Source of the DNA: Bacterioplanoides sp. SCSIO 12839
GTDB lineage: Bacteria; Pseudomonadota; Gammaproteobacteria; Pseudomonadales; Oceanobacteraceae
Assembly (NCBI RefSeq): GCF_024397975.1
Contig: NZ_CP073745.1
Location: 3,498,501 to 3,562,500, forward strand
Reading direction: 5' to 3'
DNA: 64,000 nucleotides
Shown piece after piece: positions 18,465-27,048 of the stretch (the first letter of the stretch is position 1; each line of letters begins with the position of its first letter). A program made the translations under genes and the position numbers. The notes under the pieces were generated by a model, which saw only the letters and a program-made list of their open reading frames with translations, ran no database searches and was not told where the DNA came from.

Positions 18465-19522
18465 TCAACCATTGGCGTCCAGGTCGCACCAATATTCATC
18501 GCAGTGAAACGCTCTGGGTTTATCTGATAAAACCGCAATGCTTTTTCCAGTGCTTTGGGCGGTGCATCCACATCTTCCGCCGTCAGCACAAACGTATTCC
18601 AATGAATACCAAACGCAGATTGTGCATTAATATCTTTAAAAATTTTGACCGCATCATCCGGGTTAACATGGTGATATTTCATAAACCAACGTGGTTCGTA
18701 AGCACCAATAGGAATCATGGCTAAATCGACCTGCCCTAACGCTTCGCCAATTTCTTTAAACTGAATGTCGTTATAGCCGGTATCGCCACCAAACCAGGCG
18801 GTAAAGTCATCCCATTGAAATGACCAGGACGCCCACAAGCTTTTATTGCTATCAAACAGTGTACGTTTAGACCAATGCTGGCTGGGCAACGCCTGAATCT
18901 TCACCCCGTTCAGTGAGTAGCCTTGCCACCAGTCCAACTCAGTGACGTTGGTAATATCAAATTGTGCGAACCAGTCTTTTAACCCCAGCGGTACCAGCCA
19001 GTGTGTTTTATTTCCCAACGCTTTTACGGTGGCGACATCCAGGTGATCATAATGGTTATGCGAAATGACCACGGCATCAATATCAGGTAAGTCATCTAGA
19101 TTCAGCGATGCCTGGGTGTAACGCTTGGGGCCCGCAAACGAAAAAGGCGAAGCACGGTCAGAAAACACCGGATCGGTAAGAATGTTAATACCTTGATGCT
19201 GCAGCAGCACTGTCGAGTGGCCAATTAAGGTTGCACGTGGCTCTGCGCCAGGTTGATTAATGCTATCAGGCTGCGTCTTTTGCCAGTACTTTTTATAACC
19301 ATGTGGTTCGTCCGGCCATTTCTGATCACCAAAAAAGCGAGCCTGTAAAAACGCCAGGGTGCTGGGTTCATAATCACCCGGCAGATACAGATTACGAAAG
19401 CCATCTTTGGTGTGATGAGCTGGCTTATTCGCTTTCGCCGAGTCAGAAACTTCAGCGTGTTGATTAGCACTACACCCTGTTGCCATCAGTGCAAATAACA
19501 AACCTGAAACAATTTTCAGCAC
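18431..19522 (-). CDS. Metallo-beta-lactamase-fold lipoprotein (NAPE-PLD-like)
   Basis: About 363 residues beginning with a lipoprotein signal (ALMATGC lipobox), so the mature protein is expected to be anchored to a membrane facing the periplasm. The metal site motif HNHYDHLD, the downstream FGGDTGYND, and MIPIGAYEPRWFMKYHHVNPDDA match the subfamily related to N-acyl-phosphatidylethanolamine phospholipase D and UlaG-like hydrolases. GTG 19522 is chosen because GGAAG precedes it, and because the upstream alternative (19570) would lie across a terminator hairpin. The substrate, perhaps a phospholipid, is unknown. Its 3' end overlaps the convergent amidotransferase gene. Confidence 0.85.
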   Translation of the reverse strand: MLKIVSGLLFALMATGCSANQHAEVSDSAKANKPAHHTKDGFRNLYLPGDYEPSTLAFLQARFFGDQKWPDEPHGYKKYWQKTQPDSINQPGAEPRATLIGHSTVLLQHQGINILTDPVFSDRASPFSFAGPKRYTQASLNLDDLPDIDAVVISHNHYDHLDVATVKALGNKTHWLVPLGLKDWFAQFDITNVTELDWWQGYSLNGVKIQALPSQHWSKRTLFDSNKSLWASWSFQWDDFTAWFGGDTGYNDIQFKEIGEALGQVDLAMIPIGAYEPRWFMKYHHVNPDDAVKIFKDINAQSAFGIHWNTFVLTAEDVDAPPKALEKALRFYQINPERFTAMNIGATWTPMVDQLAGNSTVPE

Positions 19523-19544
19523 AGCCCCTACTTCCCATTGCAGA

Positions 19545-19576
19545 ATAAAAAACAGCCCGTACTGTTGCACGGGCTG
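19545..19576 (-). terminator. Terminator between the small ORF and the lipoprotein gene
   Basis: On the minus strand AGCCCGT, an 8-nt loop and ACGGGCT are followed by a T-rich run. It lies 20 bp after the stop of the 50-codon ORF and just before the lipoprotein start. Confidence 0.8.
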
Positions 19577-19595
19577 CCGTAGGGAACAACGATCT

Positions 19596-19748
19596 TTACC
19601 GAGCTTTATTCAGGCAAACCTGATCACCGTAATAATCATTGTCGTAGTTGCACTCCCCACATTGAGTCTGGGGAATCTGTTGCTCTTCAGCTTGCTGATA
19701 ATGGCGAGCTGCTGCCTGAGCGTTGATATAAGTCTGAACCGATTTCAT
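19596..19748 (-). CDS. Small Cys-containing protein of 50 residues
   Basis: A short frame that starts with ATG 19748, six bases after a perfect AGGAGGT (19755-19761), and ends 20 bp before an intrinsic terminator. The product is hydrophilic, rich in Gln, Tyr and Asn, with cysteines C30, C33 and C45 (CGEC, then VC), and no membrane segment. The strong ribosome site and terminator argue that it is a real gene. C-x-x-C plus a third cysteine suggests metal or redox chemistry, but no family is recognised. Confidence 0.7.
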   Translation of the reverse strand: MKSVQTYINAQAAARHYQQAEEQQIPQTQCGECNYDNDYYGDQVCLNKAR

Positions 19749-19871
19749 GGTGTGACCTCCTGTGTGATTTCGATTATTAATTTAGCCCCACACCAATGAT
19801 TATTTAAATTAATTAATCCTAATAATTCGATAGCTAAAACCCTAACAACTACAACCCAAATCCTTACAAAC

Positions 19872-19895
19872 CTATATCGAAAAAATTTGATATAG
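19872..19895. promoter_or_regulatory. Palindromic operator upstream of sahR
   Basis: CTATATC-N10-GATATAG, with further inner symmetry (CGAAAAAATTTG), 28 bp before the start of the ArsR-type regulator. ArsR proteins bind 12-2-12-type palindromes of this size, so this is a likely SahR site for autoregulation and control of the SAM-cycle genes. The motif is seen; the binding is inferred. Confidence 0.6.
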
Positions 19896-19922
19896 ATAAA
19901 AAACACCTCTACACTGCGCAGC

Positions 19923-20927
19923 ATGACGCAATCTCAGAGCACTTCATTTTCAACAACAACGATGATTCAGCAGCCTGATTTGGCGAAAGCCTGCAAGGCG
20001 GCGGGAGATCCGTTGCGAATGAGTATTCTGAAGCTACTGGGCCAAGGTGCCTTTGGTGTACTTGAGTTGTGTCGGGTGTTTGATATTAAGCAGTCAAGCA
20101 TGAGCCACCACCTGAAGATTCTGGCCCAGGCTGGCTTGGCCAGCACTCAGCGTGAAGGCAACAGTATTTTTTATCGCCGCCCACTGATTCAGAGCAATGA
20201 GCCATTTGATCAGTGGCTGAACGCGACCTTCATGGCCATTGATAACAGTGAAGATGAAGCCCACGCTCAGGTTCAAACAGCGGTAACTGAAGTGTTGCAG
20301 GAGCGTGCTCAGGCCTGTGCGGAGTTTTTTGCCCGCCATGCAGAAGACTTTAAAGAACAGCAGGATTTAATTGCCTCGCACGATCAATATGGCGAAGCGC
20401 TCAATGAGTTGCTTAACTCAGTGACAAGTGGACAGAAGCCCTCAGCTCAGGCGCTGGAGATTGGCCCGGGTGAAGGCGCTTTTATTCCGACGCTGGCAGC
20501 TACGTTTGAGCAAGTGACCGCGCTGGATATTTCGCCGGACATGCTGGCGTTAACGCAACAAGTGGTTGATCAACAATCACTGGTGAACGTGAACTGCAAA
20601 CTGGGTGACGCAACGGTACTGAATGACGAGCAAGGTCGTTACCATTTTGCCGTTGCCAATATGGTGTTGCACCACGTGCCGGCACCCAAAACGATATTTG
20701 AGCAAGTTGCTGGCTTATTAGCGGAAAACGGCAGCTTGTTAATCACAGATTTGTGCCCACACGAACAAACCTGGGCACGTGAATCCTGTGGTGATTTATG
20801 GCTGGGATTTGACCCGGCAGATTTAACCGCTTGGGCCAGGGAAGCGGGTTTAACCGAAGGCCCTAGTCAATTTCTCGGGTTGCGGAATGGGTTTCAGATC
20901 CAGTTCCGCTTGTTTCACAAACCGTAG
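19923..20927 (+). CDS. sahR: ArsR-type regulator fused to a SAM-dependent methyltransferase domain (SahR)
   Basis: A 334-residue fusion. Residues about 15-95 form an ArsR winged helix (AAGDPLRMSILKLLG, then SSMSHHLKILAQAGL). Residues about 165-330 are a class I methyltransferase with motif I LEIGPGEG and the NMVLHHVP region. Placement directly before metK-ahcY-metF identifies it with SahR, the proteobacterial repressor of the SAM cycle that responds to S-adenosylhomocysteine; the methyltransferase domain may serve as the ligand pocket. No metal-binding cysteines of arsenic sensors are apparent. A palindrome lies in its promoter, and metK starts 61 bp after its stop. Confidence 0.85.
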   Translation: MTQSQSTSFSTTTMIQQPDLAKACKAAGDPLRMSILKLLGQGAFGVLELCRVFDIKQSSMSHHLKILAQAGLASTQREGNSIFYRRPLIQSNEPFDQWLNATFMAIDNSEDEAHAQVQTAVTEVLQERAQACAEFFARHAEDFKEQQDLIASHDQYGEALNELLNSVTSGQKPSAQALEIGPGEGAFIPTLAATFEQVTALDISPDMLALTQQVVDQQSLVNVNCKLGDATVLNDEQGRYHFAVANMVLHHVPAPKTIFEQVAGLLAENGSLLITDLCPHEQTWARESCGDLWLGFDPADLTAWAREAGLTEGPSQFLGLRNGFQIQFRLFHKP

Positions 20928-20988
20928 TGAAGCAGTTCAACAGTAACGAACAATCCAAATACGATTTAAAAAACGGAGCCTAAAAAGC

Positions 20989-22200
20989 ATGAGTGAATAT
21001 TCTATTTTTACTTCTGAGTCCGTATCAGAAGGCCACCCGGATAAAGTCGCCGATCAGATTTCTGATGCCGTGCTGGATGCCATTATTGCCCGCGATCCAT
21101 ATGCCCGTGTTGCAGTAGAAACCTTAGTTAAAACTGGTATGGCCGTGGTTGCAGGTGAAGTGACAACCTCCTGCTACGTCGACCTGGAGGACATCGTTCG
21201 CGATGTGATTACCGGTATTGGCTACAACAGCTCCGATGTGGGTTTTGACGGCGCGACCTGTGCTGTATTAAACGGTATTGGTAAACAGTCTGTGGATATC
21301 AACCAGGGTGTTGACCGTGCCAAGCCTGAAGATCAGGGTGCCGGTGACCAGGGTCTGATGTTCGGTTACGCCACTAACGAAACCGAAACACTGATGCCTG
21401 CGCCGGTTTATTACGCGCACCGTCTGGTAGAGCGTCAGTCAGAATTACGTACTAATGGCACCCTGCCGTGGTTACGCCCGGATGCCAAATCTCAGGTAAC
21501 CATTAACTGGGAAGGCGACAGCCCGAAAGTCGATGCCGTGGTTCTGTCGACTCAGCATGATCCAAGCATTTCTCTGGAAGACCTGCGTGAAGCGGTTCTG
21601 GAAAACATCATCAAGCCTGTTCTGCCGGCGGAGTGGTTACACGAAGGTACGCTGTACCACATCAACCCAACCGGTAACTTCGTGATTGGTGGCCCGGTGG
21701 GTGATGCCGGCCTGACTGGTCGTAAGATTATTGTGGATACCTACGGTGGTATGGCACGTCATGGTGGTGGTGCTTTCTCGGGTAAAGATCCATCCAAAGT
21801 TGACCGCTCTGCCGCTTATATTGGTCGTTATGTGGCGAAAAACATTGTGGCTGCTGAACTGGCTGACAAATGTGAAATCCAGGTTTCTTACGCCATTGGT
21901 GTTGCTGAGCCAACGTCGATCTCTGTGAACACATTCGGTACCGGTAAGATTTCTGACATCGAATTAGCGAAAGTAATTCGCGAAGTATTCGACCTGCGTC
22001 CTTATGCGATTCAGAATCAGCTGGAACTGCTGAACCCTATGTATCAGCTGACGGCTGCTTATGGTCACTTTGGTCGTGAGCCATTTGAGTACACCTACGA
22101 ATACGAAGATCAGGGTGAGAAGAAGAGCAAAACCTTCACTGCTTTCACTTGGGAACGTACTGACAAAGTGGATGCACTAAAAGCAGCCGCTGGCGTTTAA
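20989..22200 (+). CDS. metK: S-adenosylmethionine synthetase
   Basis: A 403-residue enzyme that makes S-adenosylmethionine from methionine and ATP. The N-terminal [19 protein letters not shown], the hexapeptide-type GAGDQG (near 120), and the glycine-rich [19 protein letters not shown] loop are all present. Full length, cytosolic tetramer by family. It begins the SAM-cycle run with ahcY 52 bp and metF further downstream. SAM is also the methyl and aminopropyl donor in many bacteria, but in this window polyamine genes of the SAM-independent carboxypolyamine type occur. Confidence 0.97.
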   Translation: MSEYSIFTSESVSEGHPDKVADQISDAVLDAIIARDPYARVAVETLVKTGMAVVAGEVTTSCYVDLEDIVRDVITGIGYNSSDVGFDGATCAVLNGIGKQSVDINQGVDRAKPEDQGAGDQGLMFGYATNETETLMPAPVYYAHRLVERQSELRTNGTLPWLRPDAKSQVTINWEGDSPKVDAVVLSTQHDPSISLEDLREAVLENIIKPVLPAEWLHEGTLYHINPTGNFVIGGPVGDAGLTGRKIIVDTYGGMARHGGGAFSGKDPSKVDRSAAYIGRYVAKNIVAAELADKCEIQVSYAIGVAEPTSISVNTFGTGKISDIELAKVIREVFDLRPYAIQNQLELLNPMYQLTAAYGHFGREPFEYTYEYEDQGEKKSKTFTAFTWERTDKVDALKAAAGV

Positions 22201-22252
22201 GCGTTAAGAATTCTAAAACAAATTTAAAAGCACACTGTGCAAGGGAAAGAAT

Positions 22253-23650
22253 ATGTCTTTTACCGATTATAAAGTTGCTGCTCAGGACGCTGAGCAATTT
22301 GCTAAAGACGCGGCCTGGGGCCGTAAAGAAATTGAAATCGCCGAAGGCGAAATGCCAGCACTGATGGCGATGCGTCGTAAATACAAAGCCAGCCAGCCGC
22401 TGAAAGATGCAAAAATCATGGGCTGTATCCACATGACCATTCAGACTGCTGTTCTGATTGAGACTCTGGTGGATCTGGGTGCTGATGTTCGTTGGTCTTC
22501 CTGTAACATTTTCTCTACTCAGGATCACGCGGCTGCGGCGATCGCTGCTGCTGGCATCCCGGTATTCGCCTGGAAAGGTGAAACCGAGGAAGAATTCCTG
22601 TGGTGTATTAAACAAACCATTCTGTCTGAAAAAGATGGCGATCAGGTTTGGGATGCCAACATCATTCTGGACGACGGTGGTGACCTGACCGAAATGGTTC
22701 ACAACGACTTCCCGCAAATGCTGGACAGCATTCACGGTATTTCTGAAGAAACCACTACCGGTGTTCACCGTCTGTTAGACATGCTGAACAAAGGCGAGCT
22801 GAAAGTACCTGCCATCAACGTAAACGATGCGGTAACTAAGTCTAAGAACGACAACAAATACGGCTGCCGTCACTCTCTGAACGATGCGATCAAGCGTGGT
22901 ACTGACCACCTGCTGTCCGGTAAAAAAGCACTGGTTATCGGCTACGGCGACGTAGGTAAAGGCTCTGCTGCTTCTCTGCGTCAGGAAGGCATGATCGTTA
23001 AAGTGACCGAAGTGGATCCAATCTGTGCCATGCAAGCGTGCATGGACGGCTTCGAAGTGGTTTCCCCATACATCGATGGTGTAAACACCGGAGAACTGGA
23101 CGGTGTTAACAAAACTCTGCTGGGCACTACCGATCTGATCGTAACCACCACAGGTAACGTTAACGTGTGTGATAAGAACATGCTGCAAGCTCTGAAGAGC
23201 GGCGCGGTTGTTTGTAACATCGGTCACTTCGATAACGAAATCGACACAGCTTTCATGCGTGAAAACTGGGAATGGGACGAAGTTAAGCCACAGGTTCATA
23301 AAGTAATCCGTGACAAAGACACCAATGATCACCTGATCCTGCTGTCTGAAGGTCGTCTGGTGAACCTGGGGAACGCAACCGGTCACCCAAGCCGTATTAT
23401 GGATGGTTCTTTCGCCAACCAGGTGCTGGCTCAGATTTACCTGTACGAAGCGAAATTTGCTGACCTGAGCGAAGCTGAGAAAAAAGAAGGTATCTACGTT
23501 AAGGTTCTGCCGAAGAAGCTGGACGAAGAAGTGGCCAAAGATATGGTTGAAGGCTTCGGCGGTGTGATCACCAAGCTGACTCAGGAACAAGCCGACTATA
23601 TCGCAGTTGATGTGGATGGCCCCTATAAGCCAGAGGCTTACAAGTACTAA
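22253..23650 (+). CDS. ahcY: Adenosylhomocysteinase
   Basis: A 465-residue NAD-dependent enzyme that splits S-adenosylhomocysteine into adenosine and homocysteine, removing the inhibitor of methyltransferases. The NAD-binding [10 protein letters not shown], the substrate-site [13 protein letters not shown], and the C-terminal [10 protein letters not shown] are all intact. The start ATG 22253 follows AAGGGAAAG at a normal distance. The 52-bp gap from metK is too short for a SAH riboswitch, so regulation most likely comes from SahR at the operon promoter. Confidence 0.97.
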   Translation: MSFTDYKVAAQDAEQFAKDAAWGRKEIEIAEGEMPALMAMRRKYKASQPLKDAKIMGCIHMTIQTAVLIETLVDLGADVRWSSCNIFSTQDHAAAAIAAAGIPVFAWKGETEEEFLWCIKQTILSEKDGDQVWDANIILDDGGDLTEMVHNDFPQMLDSIHGISEETTTGVHRLLDMLNKGELKVPAINVNDAVTKSKNDNKYGCRHSLNDAIKRGTDHLLSGKKALVIGYGDVGKGSAASLRQEGMIVKVTEVDPICAMQACMDGFEVVSPYIDGVNTGELDGVNKTLLGTTDLIVTTTGNVNVCDKNMLQALKSGAVVCNIGHFDNEIDTAFMRENWEWDEVKPQVHKVIRDKDTNDHLILLSEGRLVNLGNATGHPSRIMDGSFANQVLAQIYLYEAKFADLSEAEKKEGIYVKVLPKKLDEEVAKDMVEGFGGVITKLTQEQADYIAVDVDGPYKPEAYKY

Positions 23651-23684
23651 GTAAGTAGCCAGAAGCTTATAAATATTAATCTTC

Positions 23685-23804
23685 AGCATCTGCTCTGAGC
23701 AGGTAATGAATATGTCGGACGCTGTGAATACATCCCTGTAAGCTCGGGCAGCACTCCCGGCGCTGCACGCCGACATACATTCATCACCTGCTCCGCAGGA
23801 TGCT
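23685..23804. repeat. Long imperfect hairpin, REP/MITE-like element
   Basis: A 120-bp imperfect palindrome between ahcY and metF. The outer arms AGCATC and GATGCT enclose GAGCAGGTAATGAAT-ATGTCGG on the left, complementary to the right-hand arm except for a few mismatches and two extra bases. The centre contains GTGAATACATCCCTGTA, a word recalling short repeats scattered in other marine gammaproteobacteria. It ends one base before the metF ribosome site. I infer a REP-like or miniature mobile repeat that also may form a strong mRNA hairpin; only one copy is in this window. Confidence 0.7.
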
Positions 23805-23818
23805 AATAGGGGGCAAAA

Positions 23819-24643
23819 ATGACTACCCTGAGTTTTGAATTCTTCCCAACCAAAACGGAAGAAGGCACTGAAAAGCTGCTGAATGTTCGTGATGAACTGG
23901 CAGCGTATAACCCGGAGTTTTTCTCCGTGACTTACGGTGCTGGCGGCTCAACCCGTGACCGTACTTACGCCATTGTAAAAGCCATTCAGGAACGTGGTAT
24001 CGCTGCGGCCCCTCACTTGGCGTGTATTGGCAGCAGTAAAGCTGAAATTCGCGAAATCCTGCAAGAATACAAAGACCTGGGCATTAACCGCATCGTCACA
24101 TTACGTGGTGACTTGCCATCCGGTGCTGGTCTGAGCAGCAGCGAATTACGCTACGCCAATGACCTGGTGGAGTTTATCCGCGAAGAAACCGGCGATCATT
24201 TCACTCTGGAGGTGGCGGCGTATCCTGAAATGCATCCGCAAGCCAATAGCTTCGAAGCTGACCTGGAGAACTTTGTTCGCAAGGTAAAAGCTGGAGCAGA
24301 CAGTGCGATTACCCAATATTTCTTTAATGCCGACAGCTACTTCTACTTTGTTGATCGTGTGCGTGCAATGGGGGTCGATATCCCGATTATCCCAGGCATT
24401 ATGCCGATCACTAACTACAGTAAACTGGCGCGTTTCAGTGATTCCTGTGGAGCAGAGATACCACGCTGGATTCGCAAACAGCTGGAAGCTTACGGCGACG
24501 ATAGCGACAGCATTAAAAAGTTTGGCGAAGAAGTGGTCACCGATATGTGCAAACGTCTGCTGGAGGGCGGCGCACCGGGCCTGCACTTCTATACCATGAA
24601 TCAGGCCAAACCCAACCTGGATGTTTGGAAGAATCTGATCTGA
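23819..24643 (+). CDS. metF: Methylenetetrahydrofolate reductase
   Basis: A 274-residue flavoprotein that reduces methylenetetrahydrofolate to methyltetrahydrofolate, supplying the methyl group for methionine synthesis. Seen are the N-terminal SFEFFPTK, SVTYGAGGSTRDRT, ALRGD-like TLRGDLPSG, and GADSAITQYFFNADSYFYFVD. TAGGGGG at 23806-23812 provides the ribosome site. It completes the SAM cycle encoded with metK and ahcY and is followed by a terminator. Confidence 0.96.
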   Translation: MTTLSFEFFPTKTEEGTEKLLNVRDELAAYNPEFFSVTYGAGGSTRDRTYAIVKAIQERGIAAAPHLACIGSSKAEIREILQEYKDLGINRIVTLRGDLPSGAGLSSSELRYANDLVEFIREETGDHFTLEVAAYPEMHPQANSFEADLENFVRKVKAGADSAITQYFFNADSYFYFVDRVRAMGVDIPIIPGIMPITNYSKLARFSDSCGAEIPRWIRKQLEAYGDDSDSIKKFGEEVVTDMCKRLLEGGAPGLHFYTMNQAKPNLDVWKNLI

Positions 24644-24652
24644 TTCGCTAAG

Positions 24653-24696
24653 AATAAACAGCCAAAGCATTAGCACTCGCTTAATGGCTGTTTATT
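24653..24696 (+). terminator. Hairpin terminator after metF
   Basis: AATAAACAGCCA (24653-24664) pairs perfectly with TGGCTGTTTATT (24685-24696) around a 20-nt loop. The T-rich right arm fits termination of the SAM-cycle operon. Confidence 0.7.
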
Positions 24697-24783
24697 CGCC
24701 TCTCCATTTTCCGATCACCTTTCCTTTCTCTGATAGCTCCGTGATAGAATCAGTTGTATTTGAAGCTGGTATTACACCTATCT

Positions 24784-25368
24784 ATGAATCGCGTCACACT
24801 GACCGATGAGCTGATCATCGGTAAAGGCAGGGACAGAATATGTTATCGCCATCCGAATGATTCCCGTTTGTGCATCAAAATATCCGTCACAAACAACAAA
24901 CAATCGGTGCGCGAAGCGTGTTACTTTCGTTTCTTGAGCAAGTCAGGGAATGATACCCGCCTACTTTCCTGCTATCGGGGTAAGGTTGAAACCAATGAAG
25001 GGACTGGCTATTTGTTTGACCTGATTTCCGATGATAACGGTGAGGTGTCAAGAACACTAACCGAGTTATTTAAAAACAGAAGTCTTTCAGATAAAGATAT
25101 TGAAAAACCAATTCAACAGCTCAATGATTACCTGGTTGATAACCGAATCTGTGTACGCGACATCAGCCCATCAAATATTGTTTACCAACGGTCAGGCTCA
25201 GGTTTTAAATTGATGATTATTGATGGTGTCAGCAACCCGGGTGTATACCCTTGGACAATTCGTTTCAAGTATTTCGTGAAACGTGCAAACGATAAGTCCT
25301 GGTCTAGTTTTCATCGAAAAGTTCGACGCCTGATGACTGAACAAAAGCAGGTATTACGTGCCAATTAA
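24784..25368 (+). CDS. YrbL-family kinase-like protein
   Basis: A 194-residue protein with features of the YrbL family (PhoP-regulated, protein-kinase-like fold): a glycine-loop-like LIIGKGRDRICYRHP, then CIKIS with the putative ATP-lysine, and the catalytic-loop-like CVRDISPSNIVYQ and IIDGVS. These proteins are related to lipopolysaccharide-core kinases and occur near polysaccharide genes. ATG 24784 (MNRVTL) is preferred to the upstream ATG at 24754. The stop overlaps the following GTG start by 11 bp, so the two are translationally coupled. Phosphorylation of a sugar such as Kdo or heptose in the core is a reasonable guess. Confidence 0.75.
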   Translation: MNRVTLTDELIIGKGRDRICYRHPNDSRLCIKISVTNNKQSVREACYFRFLSKSGNDTRLLSCYRGKVETNEGTGYLFDLISDDNGEVSRTLTELFKNRSLSDKDIEKPIQQLNDYLVDNRICVRDISPSNIVYQRSGSGFKLMIIDGVSNPGVYPWTIRFKYFVKRANDKSWSSFHRKVRRLMTEQKQVLRAN

Positions 25369-26407
25369 CAGCATTTACTTTGTATCAACTATTTTGCATC
25401 TATACGTCGCCAGCACTATCGCTCTGCAGCGTAAAGATGAAAATGCGCATCTTGTAATTATTGACCAACCAGAAAACAGTGGTTTTCCGGTGATGGAAGC
25501 TTATAACAACTGGGAGAGTTCCCCGTTCAAAACTACCTATCAATATTTTGGGCGTTATAAAAAGCTGGCTGACAAACTGAAATCGCGCCGTAAAACATTT
25601 AAAAAATTGCAGCAACTAATCCAAGAGCTAGATCCAAAACACATATTTATTGGAAACGATCGCCGTATAGAATTTCAATACGCTATGGCCCAATGTCAAC
25701 AGCAGGGACTCAGCTGCACCGGGCATTATATGGATGAAGGTGTTTTTACCTACACCGGACGAAAAGCTTCATCTAGTATTGCAGATAAATATATTGATAA
25801 TGCAATAAAAAAACTGACTTATGGTGCTTGGTGGAAAAACCCAGCAACCATTGGTGGTTCGGAATGGATTAATGAAATCCATGTAGCATTTCCAGAGTTA
25901 GTTCACCCTATACTGCAAACCAAAGTCATCAATCACCTGGATAGCAATCAATTTAAAAGTAATGAATTGATTGAACTTTCCAAATGTATTCTACAGCAGT
26001 GCCAAATCAGCTCAGAGTCACTAAAAGGCCTTGATGTACTGCTCACCTTACCGCACGAATCCATCTTTGAAAAAAATACTGGCTATGAACATCAAATCAA
26101 GGAGCTAGTTTCAGAATTACAAAACAAAGAGCTTCATATTGCGGCTAAATACCACCCTCGTAATAGCGGAGACGATCTACTTAACCTTAAACAGTCTGGC
26201 GTACACATCATTCCGTCCGCTGCTGTTTTAGAGGCATTACTGACTGTATTACCAGAGCGGGCAGCGGTTATTGGCGACATGTCATCGACCATGTTAATAA
26301 CACGCTGGCTCAGAGAAGACATGCCTGTATATTACATTAAGGGATCAGACAAAAATTTGACGAACATCCTCAATAAAGTTGGCGCGAAAAATATAAGTCA
26401 GTTTTAA
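25358..26407 (+). CDS. Putative glycosyltransferase, GT52/polysialyltransferase-like
   Basis: A 349-residue cytosolic protein, likely starting at GTG 25358 that overlaps the kinase-like gene. The layout (short N-terminal TILHLYVASTIALQ, a FIGNDRRIEFQYAM segment with GHYMDEGVFTY, and a C-terminal AAKYHPRNSGDDLL followed by VIGDMSSTMLITRWL) resembles GT52-type and polysialyltransferase-like enzymes, in which a KYHPR motif binds the nucleotide sugar. The substrate is unknown, but sialic or other nonulosonic acids are typical of that group. It meets the next gene in a shared TTAA: the two convergent stop codons overlap. Confidence 0.65.
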   Translation: MPINSIYFVSTILHLYVASTIALQRKDENAHLVIIDQPENSGFPVMEAYNNWESSPFKTTYQYFGRYKKLADKLKSRRKTFKKLQQLIQELDPKHIFIGNDRRIEFQYAMAQCQQQGLSCTGHYMDEGVFTYTGRKASSSIADKYIDNAIKKLTYGAWWKNPATIGGSEWINEIHVAFPELVHPILQTKVINHLDSNQFKSNELIELSKCILQQCQISSESLKGLDVLLTLPHESIFEKNTGYEHQIKELVSELQNKELHIAAKYHPRNSGDDLLNLKQSGVHIIPSAAVLEALLTVLPERAAVIGDMSSTMLITRWLREDMPVYYIKGSDKNLTNILNKVGAKNISQF

Positions 26408-27048
26408 GTCAATTTACAACTATACAGTAAGGTTTCACATAGAAGAGGGAAACGCGACAACGCTTTTTTCTTGAGTTTTTTATTTATTCTTTCTTTTTTT
26501 CGATTAAGGAAAGTAGCAACTCTTTCTTCGACCTTCAATCCATTTACCTCCAGCATATACTCCAATGTGCGAGGAGTGAAAGCGGCAGTATGTTCTGGAT
26601 GATTACTCTCAAACCCCAATAAAGAATTCTTAAAATTTGATATATAATATGCGTTCGGTGTTGAAATGAGTAGCCTGGTATGAGGCTTCATAATTCGTTT
26701 AATATTCTCAAATACTGATTCAAAATTCACAAAATGTTCAATTGTCTCACCCAGAATAATCACATCTGGAAAAAAATCCAGATCACCCAGCCTATTCATA
26801 TCAAAGAAACAAACATCATTAATACCTTCAGCATTCAAGTATTCAATCGCTTTTTCATCAATATCAATACCTAACAAATTCTCCGTAACCCCGGAAAGCT
26901 TTACATGCAAGAGTAGGTTTTCATTTAGCTTTCTCTGAGTATAAGGTGAATCACAAGCACCTATATGCAACACTGATTTTTCTTCACACACCGACAACAC
27001 ATGCTCATCTCTCGAAGAGGCATATGAAAATTTCATATTATATTTCAT
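26404..27048 (-). CDS. SAM-dependent methyltransferase
   Basis: A 214-residue class I methyltransferase. Motif I reads VLHIGACDSPY (near 27-37), the acidic motif II region LLGIDIDEKAI, and VIILGETIEHF corresponds to motif IV of the UbiG/Methyltransf_23 group. The 4-bp overlap with the preceding ligase gene shows it belongs to the same operon, so it probably methylates a surface-polysaccharide sugar or lipid intermediate. The sequence is AT-rich like its neighbours and ends with basic residues. Confidence 0.78.
   Translation of the reverse strand: MKYNMKFSYASSRDEHVLSVCEEKSVLHIGACDSPYTQRKLNENLLLHVKLSGVTENLLGIDIDEKAIEYLNAEGINDVCFFDMNRLGDLDFFPDVIILGETIEHFVNFESVFENIKRIMKPHTRLLISTPNAYYISNFKNSLLGFESNHPEHTAAFTPRTLEYMLEVNGLKVEERVATFLNRKKERINKKLKKKALSRFPLLCETLLYSCKLT

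Noticed and set aside
22201..22252. SAH riboswitch upstream of ahcY
   Set aside because: The gap is only 52 bp and shows no conserved SAH-riboswitch core.
24754..24783. Upstream ATG for the YrbL-like gene
   Set aside because: The family-like sequence begins near MNRVTL at 24784 and the extension has no conserved features.
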